Notes under the pieces: model-generated
What the model saw: only the letters and a program-made list of their open reading frames with translations
What the model was told of the DNA's origin: nothing
Databases searched by the model: none
Part shown: piece after piece, positions 60,984 through 64,000 of the stretch
Position numbering within the stretch: position 1 is the first letter of the stretch
Layout: each line of letters starts with the position of its first letter
NCBI RefSeq assembly: GCF_002868735.1
Contig: NZ_CP025612.1
Coordinates: forward strand, 62,001 to 126,000
Reading direction: 5' to 3'
DNA length: 64,000 nt
Source of the DNA: Niveispirillum cyanobacteriorum
Lineage (GTDB): Bacteria > Pseudomonadota > Alphaproteobacteria > Azospirillales > Azospirillaceae
Program-made: the position numbers and the translations under genes

Positions 60984-61001
60984 GATTGCGACGTCGCAAT
61001 C
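60984..61001. promoter_or_regulatory. Candidate parS site, third copy
   Basis: GATTGCGACGTCGCAATC is a perfect 18-bp palindrome. It lies upstream of the ybaN-like gene, 20 bases before its start codon, and might also affect its expression. Core identical to the copy beside parB. Confidence 0.62.
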
Positions 61002-61021
61002 ACAGGTCAGGAGAAGAGATT

Positions 61022-61432
61022 ATGAAACGACCCTTTCCTGTGCCCCGGCCCATCGCCCGTGGTCTTTACCGGCTTGGTGCCAGCCTATTCCTTCTGCTGG
61101 GCATGGTCGGCATGGTTTTGCCGGTCATGCCGACGACGGTATTTCTGCTGCTGTCGGCATGGTGCCTGGTCAGGTTGGGTGATCCACGTGTGGATCGGCT
61201 GCTGCGGCATCCGCGTTTTGGTACGCCTTTGCGGCTGTTCCTGGAGCAGGGGCAGGTGACACGGCGGGGTAAGATGGCGGCGTTGGCAGGGATGAGTGTG
61301 GGAGCGGGCATCCTGTACATTGCCGCCGAGGGGCAACCCTGGCTGGCCGGCGGCGCGATCGGATTGCTGGCCCTGGCCGCCCTCTATGTCGTATCACGGC
61401 CCGAATCACGCCCCCAAACGGTAAGGAACTAG
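61022..61432 (+). CDS. YbaN family (DUF454) membrane protein
   Basis: The 136-residue product has GLYRLGASLFLLLGMVGMVL, PVMPTTVFLLLSAWCLVRLG, LRHPRFGTPLRLFLEQGQVT and a further C-terminal membrane pair, the layout of DUF454/YbaN with the conserved P-x-x-P-T-T. Three to four membrane spans are expected. Function unknown. ATG 61022 has AGGAGAAG upstream. The 3' end contains a perfect iteron copy. Confidence 0.88.
   Translation: MKRPFPVPRPIARGLYRLGASLFLLLGMVGMVLPVMPTTVFLLLSAWCLVRLGDPRVDRLLRHPRFGTPLRLFLEQGQVTRRGKMAALAGMSVGAGILYIAAEGQPWLAGGAIGLLALAALYVVSRPESRPQTVRN
61411..61427 (+). repeat. Solitary iteron-like copy in the ybaN-like 3' end
   Basis: CCCCC-AAACG-GTAAGGA is a full match inside the last codons of the ybaN-like gene and identical to the copy at 57139-57155. 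Confidence 0.8.
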
Positions 61433-61468
61433 ATCGAAGCCGCCTGTGGCTTTCCAACGGAAACTTTA

Positions 61469-61505
61469 AAAGCCCATGGTCGCCAACACATGGGCTTTCT
61501 TTTTT
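61469..61505 (+). terminator. Terminator of the ybaN-like gene
   Basis: AAAGCCCATG (61469-61478) pairs with CATGGGCTTT (61489-61498), followed by C and six T. It separates the gene from the converging AbrB-like gene, whose stop lies in the T-run. Confidence 0.9.
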
Positions 61506-61698
61506 ATGAGCCTTTGCCCGTTCGGCCCAGCATGCTTTTCAGCAGTTTCTCCCCCGGCGCCTTGGCCGGGGCTGCCAGTTCGACGCGGTGATCGGCGGTC
61601 AACAGCACAGTTAGACGGTCACCGGGCTTCAGGCCCAGATGCTCCAGCATCTCCGGTGTTAGTGTAATGCCGCCGTCGGGGCCGATGTTCGTGTCCAT
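61504..61698 (-). CDS. AbrB/SpoVT-type DNA-binding protein
   Basis: The 64-residue product has GPDGGITLTPEMLEHLGLKP and GDRLTVLLTADHRVELAAP, the swapped-hairpin AbrB fold found in transition regulators and antitoxins. No toxin gene is adjacent, so an orphan regulator is likely. ATG 61698 is preferred to TTG 61710. Confidence 0.82.
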   Translation of the reverse strand: MDTNIGPDGGITLTPEMLEHLGLKPGDRLTVLLTADHRVELAAPAKAPGEKLLKSMLGRTGKGS

Positions 61699-61759
61699 GG
61701 CATGATCCAAAATGGTTTGGTCACCAGATTAGGACGGGCCACGTGGCAGGGCAATGGGA

Positions 61760-62509
61760 TCAGGAGGGTGGCTTTGACACCAGCAGATCGGGTATCGCCC
61801 CCTCCACCCGCAGCTGTGCCAGCCCTTGGTTGAACGCATCGAGAATCTGTTGGGCATTCGGGTGGTCGCGGGCAACGATCAGATGCAGGGTTGCCTCGCT
61901 GGCGGCGGGACCGGGTACGGTGGCCAGCTTCTCCCGTTCAGACAGCTCTGCACGGCGGGCAACGGCGATGCGTTCATCCTCCACCATGAAATCGGCCCGG
62001 TCGCCCACAATCATCGACAGGCAACTGCGCTGCTGGGTCGGGGTCACCCGCTGCACATCACCCTGCCGGATCAGAAAATCCATCCAGGGCGGCAAGCCAT
62101 AACCGACGGCAGCGCAAACCCGCTTGCCCTTCATCCAGCCGCTGGCCATGGCGGCCCGTTCATTGCCCAGGGCCACGATCAGATGCTGCCGCACCGTCGT
62201 GATCGGTTCGGAGTACAATACTTCCCGCATGCGCTGTTCGGTGCGGATATAGGGGAAGGTCCCATCGAACCGGTGGGCTAACAGGCCTTCATAGCCGCGG
62301 CGCCACGGTTCTACGGTTAAGGTCACGGGCTGACCGGATTTGGCGAAGGCCTGCCGCACCAGCGCAGTGACAGGGCCGCCGTCCGGCAGCCTGTCATCCA
62401 CATAGGGGGCATAGTCAGTGCCCGTAACCAGCCTTAACGGTGCTGTCTCGGCCAATGCCGACACGGGGGCAAGCGACAAGACCAGCAGGACCATCGCCAA
62501 ACGCCGCAC
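61760..62509 (-). CDS. Extracellular solute-binding protein, family 3-like
   Basis: The 249-residue product has a signal peptide (LAMVLLVLSLAPVSALA) and the family 3 pattern: LVTGTDYAPYVDDRLPDGGP, FAKSGQPVTLTVEPWRRGYE, FDGTFPYIRTEQRMREVLYS and a C-terminal LQ/NQGLAQLR-like helix. No transporter permease lies nearby, so it may be an orphan receptor. Translation begins at GTG 62509 or ATG 62494; the former fits the signal peptide. Confidence 0.85.
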   Translation of the reverse strand: MRRLAMVLLVLSLAPVSALAETAPLRLVTGTDYAPYVDDRLPDGGPVTALVRQAFAKSGQPVTLTVEPWRRGYEGLLAHRFDGTFPYIRTEQRMREVLYSEPITTVRQHLIVALGNERAAMASGWMKGKRVCAAVGYGLPPWMDFLIRQGDVQRVTPTQQRSCLSMIVGDRADFMVEDERIAVARRAELSEREKLATVPGPAASEATLHLIVARDHPNAQQILDAFNQGLAQLRVEGAIPDLLVSKPPS

Positions 62510-62543
62510 CTGATGCCCCCGAAGACCATCAAAACCCTGATCA

Positions 62544-62563
62544 GACTATGGTTAACCATAGTC
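62544..62563. promoter_or_regulatory. Perfect 20-bp palindrome upstream of the solute-binding gene
   Basis: GACTATGGTTAACCATAGTC is self-complementary over 20 bases, 35 bases before the start codon of the solute-binding protein gene. It looks like an operator for a dimeric regulator; no known consensus is recognised. Confidence 0.65.
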
Positions 62564-62594
62564 CGTGGTCAATCGAAGGTTAGAGAATTCTATG

Positions 62595-62611
62595 CCCCCA
62601 GGCGGTAAGGA
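62595..62611 (+). repeat. Solitary iteron-like copy downstream of hemH
   Basis: CCCCC-AGGCG-GTAAGGA is a full match, ending 3 bases before the hemH stop. A further full match, CCCCC-CAGCG-GTAAGGA, lies inside hemH at 62711-62727. These are the rightmost copies seen. Confidence 0.8.
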
Positions 62612-62614
62612 TGA

Positions 62615-63661
62615 TCAGAGCCAGCCTGCCAGTTCCCGCTCCACAATCCCGCGCAGCAGGTCGATATGATCAGGGTGATCATTCAGGCAGGGGATGTATG
62701 TGAAGTCCGTCCCCCCAGCGGTAAGGAAAGTCTCCCGAATACCCTGATTTACTTCTTCCAGCGTCTCCACACAGTCGCTGACAAAGGCTGGGGCCAGGAT
62801 CGCCAGCTTCTTCACACCTTGTTCCGGCAGCGCCTTGACCATGGGTTCCAGATAGGGCTGCAGCCATTCCGTCCGGCCAAAACGGGACTGGAAGGCATGG
62901 GTCAGCATCGATGCATCCATGCCCAGCTTTTCCCGCAGTAGGCGGGCCGTTTTCAGGCAATAGCAGTGATACGGGTCGCCCTTTTCCAGGTACATCTTCG
63001 GCAGGCCGTGGAAGGAAGCGATGATACGCTCCGGCTTCCAGGGCAGGCTGTCCAGATGGCGGGAGACGCCGGCGCCCAACGCCTCGATATAGGCCGGGTC
63101 GTCGTGATAAGTGGGCACGGTGCGGATGGCCGGCTGCCGCCGCAGGGTCATCAGATGGCGGAAGGCATGGTCACAGGCTGTCGCCGTGGTCGTGGCGCTA
63201 TATTGCGGGTAAAGCGGGAACAGCAGGATACGCTCGCACCCTTGTTCGATCAGGCTGTCGATGCCCTTGGCGGTGGAGGGATGGCCATAGCGCATGCCCC
63301 ATTCCACAATGATCCGGTCATCGTGCGTGCCCTTTAGAGCGGCACGCAGACCATCGGCCTGGCCACGGGTAAAGGTCTTTAGCGGGCTTTCATTGCGTTC
63401 CTGATTCCAGATGCCCGCATAGGCATGACCGCTCTTCTTGGGTCGGAAGGTCAGGATGATGCCCTGCAGGATGGGCTGCCAGATGGCCTGCGGCACCTCT
63501 ACCACGCGCCGGTCGGACAGGAACTCCGACAGATACCGGCGCATCGACCAATAATCAGTGGCTTCCGGTGTTCCCAGATTGATCAGCAACACGCCAATCT
63601 TGGGCGCCTTGACGGGCGGATGGCCGGCGGGCAGGGCGGGCGAGGGGCTGTTCTGGGTCAA
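62615..63661 (-). CDS. hemH: Ferrochelatase
   Basis: The 348-residue protein shows IGVLLINLGTPEATDYWSMR, YLSEFLSDRRVVEVPQAIW, GMRYGHPSTAKGIDSLIEQG, LLFPLYPQYSATTTATACDH, ASFHGLPKMYLEKGDPYHCY with the metal-binding His, and FVSDCVETLEEVNQGIRETF. It inserts ferrous iron into protoporphyrin IX, the last step of heme synthesis. Presence of this core gene on the rep/par replicon supports a chromid. The iteron at 62711-62727 encodes FLTAGG within a conserved stretch. Confidence 0.97.
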   Translation of the reverse strand: MTQNSPSPALPAGHPPVKAPKIGVLLINLGTPEATDYWSMRRYLSEFLSDRRVVEVPQAIWQPILQGIILTFRPKKSGHAYAGIWNQERNESPLKTFTRGQADGLRAALKGTHDDRIIVEWGMRYGHPSTAKGIDSLIEQGCERILLFPLYPQYSATTTATACDHAFRHLMTLRRQPAIRTVPTYHDDPAYIEALGAGVSRHLDSLPWKPERIIASFHGLPKMYLEKGDPYHCYCLKTARLLREKLGMDASMLTHAFQSRFGRTEWLQPYLEPMVKALPEQGVKKLAILAPAFVSDCVETLEEVNQGIRETFLTAGGTDFTYIPCLNDHPDHIDLLRGIVERELAGWL

Positions 63662-63702
63662 TTCGGGACATACTCTGACAGGGAAGGGGAGCCCGGTCCT
63701 GA

Positions 63703-63873
63703 TCAGGACCGGGCGCGCACCATCGCCGCCAATGCCTTTCGGTGACGGTGCGCCTGCATCAAGATATCCGCTGGCGCTGAACCTTCAATGACCAAACGGC
63801 CATTTTCCGCAGACAGTCCCGCCCCATGCTGACGCAACGACTGTATCAGTTTTTCCAGGGACTTGGTTGCCAT
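63703..63873 (-). CDS. Small TubC_N-like docking domain protein
   Basis: ATG 63873 has GGAGGAAGG upstream. The 56-residue product LEKLIQSLRQHGAGLSAENG then RLVIEGSAPADILMQAHRHR resembles the TubC N-terminal docking domain of nonribosomal peptide and polyketide synthases (helix, strand pair, helix). It stands alone, so it may be a relic or a free domain. The call rests on pattern only. Confidence 0.5.
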   Translation of the reverse strand: MATKSLEKLIQSLRQHGAGLSAENGRLVIEGSAPADILMQAHRHRKALAAMVRARS

Positions 63874-63963
63874 GATCCTTCCTCCATCCTGTGCGTTCAA
63901 GATGGCAGGAAGGATGCCAATATGGAAATCGATTGATCAGATAATGATGATAGGTCGTGCCTA

Positions 63964-63999
63964 TCAGGCGCCGCAGCACTTCTTGTACTTCTTGCCCGA
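63964..63999 (-). CDS. C-terminal end of a SEC-C motif protein (partial)
   Basis: The last 11 codons read SGKKYKKCCGA and a stop at 63964-63966. SGKKYKKCC is the end of the SEC-C zinc motif (CxCGSGxKxKxCC). The rest is beyond the window. This could be the end of a YchJ/UPF0149-type or SEC-C protein; the CCGA ending is less like SecA. Confidence 0.75.
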   Translation of the reverse strand, partial: SGKKYKKCCGA

Positions 64000-64000
64000 C

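Overview
The window looks like part of a secondary replicon (chromid or megaplasmid) of a GC-rich alphaproteobacterium, most likely Rhodospirillales/Azospirillaceae. This is inferred from protein families (GapR, a PAS_5-type protein, PCu(A)C/SCO copper genes, EtfAB, KduI/KduD/UxaC, fused SecDF) and from a plasmid-type replication and partition module (parA, parB, a Rep_3-like initiator, iterons). Ferrochelatase, ETF and SecDF on the same replicon favour a chromid, but the species is not proven by the sequence.

Region 1 (1 to about 25,550) is most of one prophage or phage-like integrative element; its left part lies outside the window. A CI-type S24 repressor (8161-8874) is flanked by operator-like sites of the form GATAGGAA-N2-TTCCTATC. 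A leftward operon (8076 to 1) encodes a Cro-like protein, a CII/CP76-like protein, a three-module 569-residue protein, GapR, an XRE regulator, a VRR-NUC nuclease, an MmcB-like nuclease, an MT-A70 methylase and a DUF1376 protein. A rightward operon (9161 to 25,318) begins behind a strongly structured 64-nt leader that buries the ribosome binding site. It encodes many tightly coupled small proteins, a DnaN-like sliding clamp, a DUF5131 protein, a sulfotransferase-like protein, an ASCH-like protein, an SNF2 helicase-DNA methyltransferase fusion, a DHH phosphoesterase, a C5 methyltransferase carrying about nine tandem repeats, a putative excisionase and a tyrosine integrase. The 3' part of a serine-type tRNA (25501-25548) marks the right attachment site.

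Region 2 (25.6-51.2 kb) is ordinary chromosome-like content: a soluble PAS-PAS chemotaxis receptor, DedA, two RND efflux systems (28.1-32.6 kb with a LysR regulator; 45.1-50.8 kb as a complete tripartite set), etfBA, a uronate catabolic set (kduD, kduI, uxaC), fused secDF, a cytochrome b561-like/PepSY pair and a WecA-like glycosyl-phosphate transferase.

Region 3 (51.2-62.8 kb) is the replication and segregation core. parAB, an initiator gene and a roughly 0.6-kb iteron field (56.5-57.2 kb) share a 17-bp motif, CCCCC-N5-GTAAGGA, also found beside parB and singly up to 62.7 kb, in places inside coding sequence. A separate palindrome, TTGCGACGTCGCAA, occurs three times (one with a single end mismatch), the first copy 2 bp from the parB stop; it is the best candidate parS. 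Between these lie a copper-delivery operon (DUF2946-like, PCu(A)C, SCO), oxyR, a ybaN-like gene, an AbrB-like gene and a solute-binding protein gene. The window ends with hemH, a TubC_N-like small gene and the last codons of a SEC-C motif protein.
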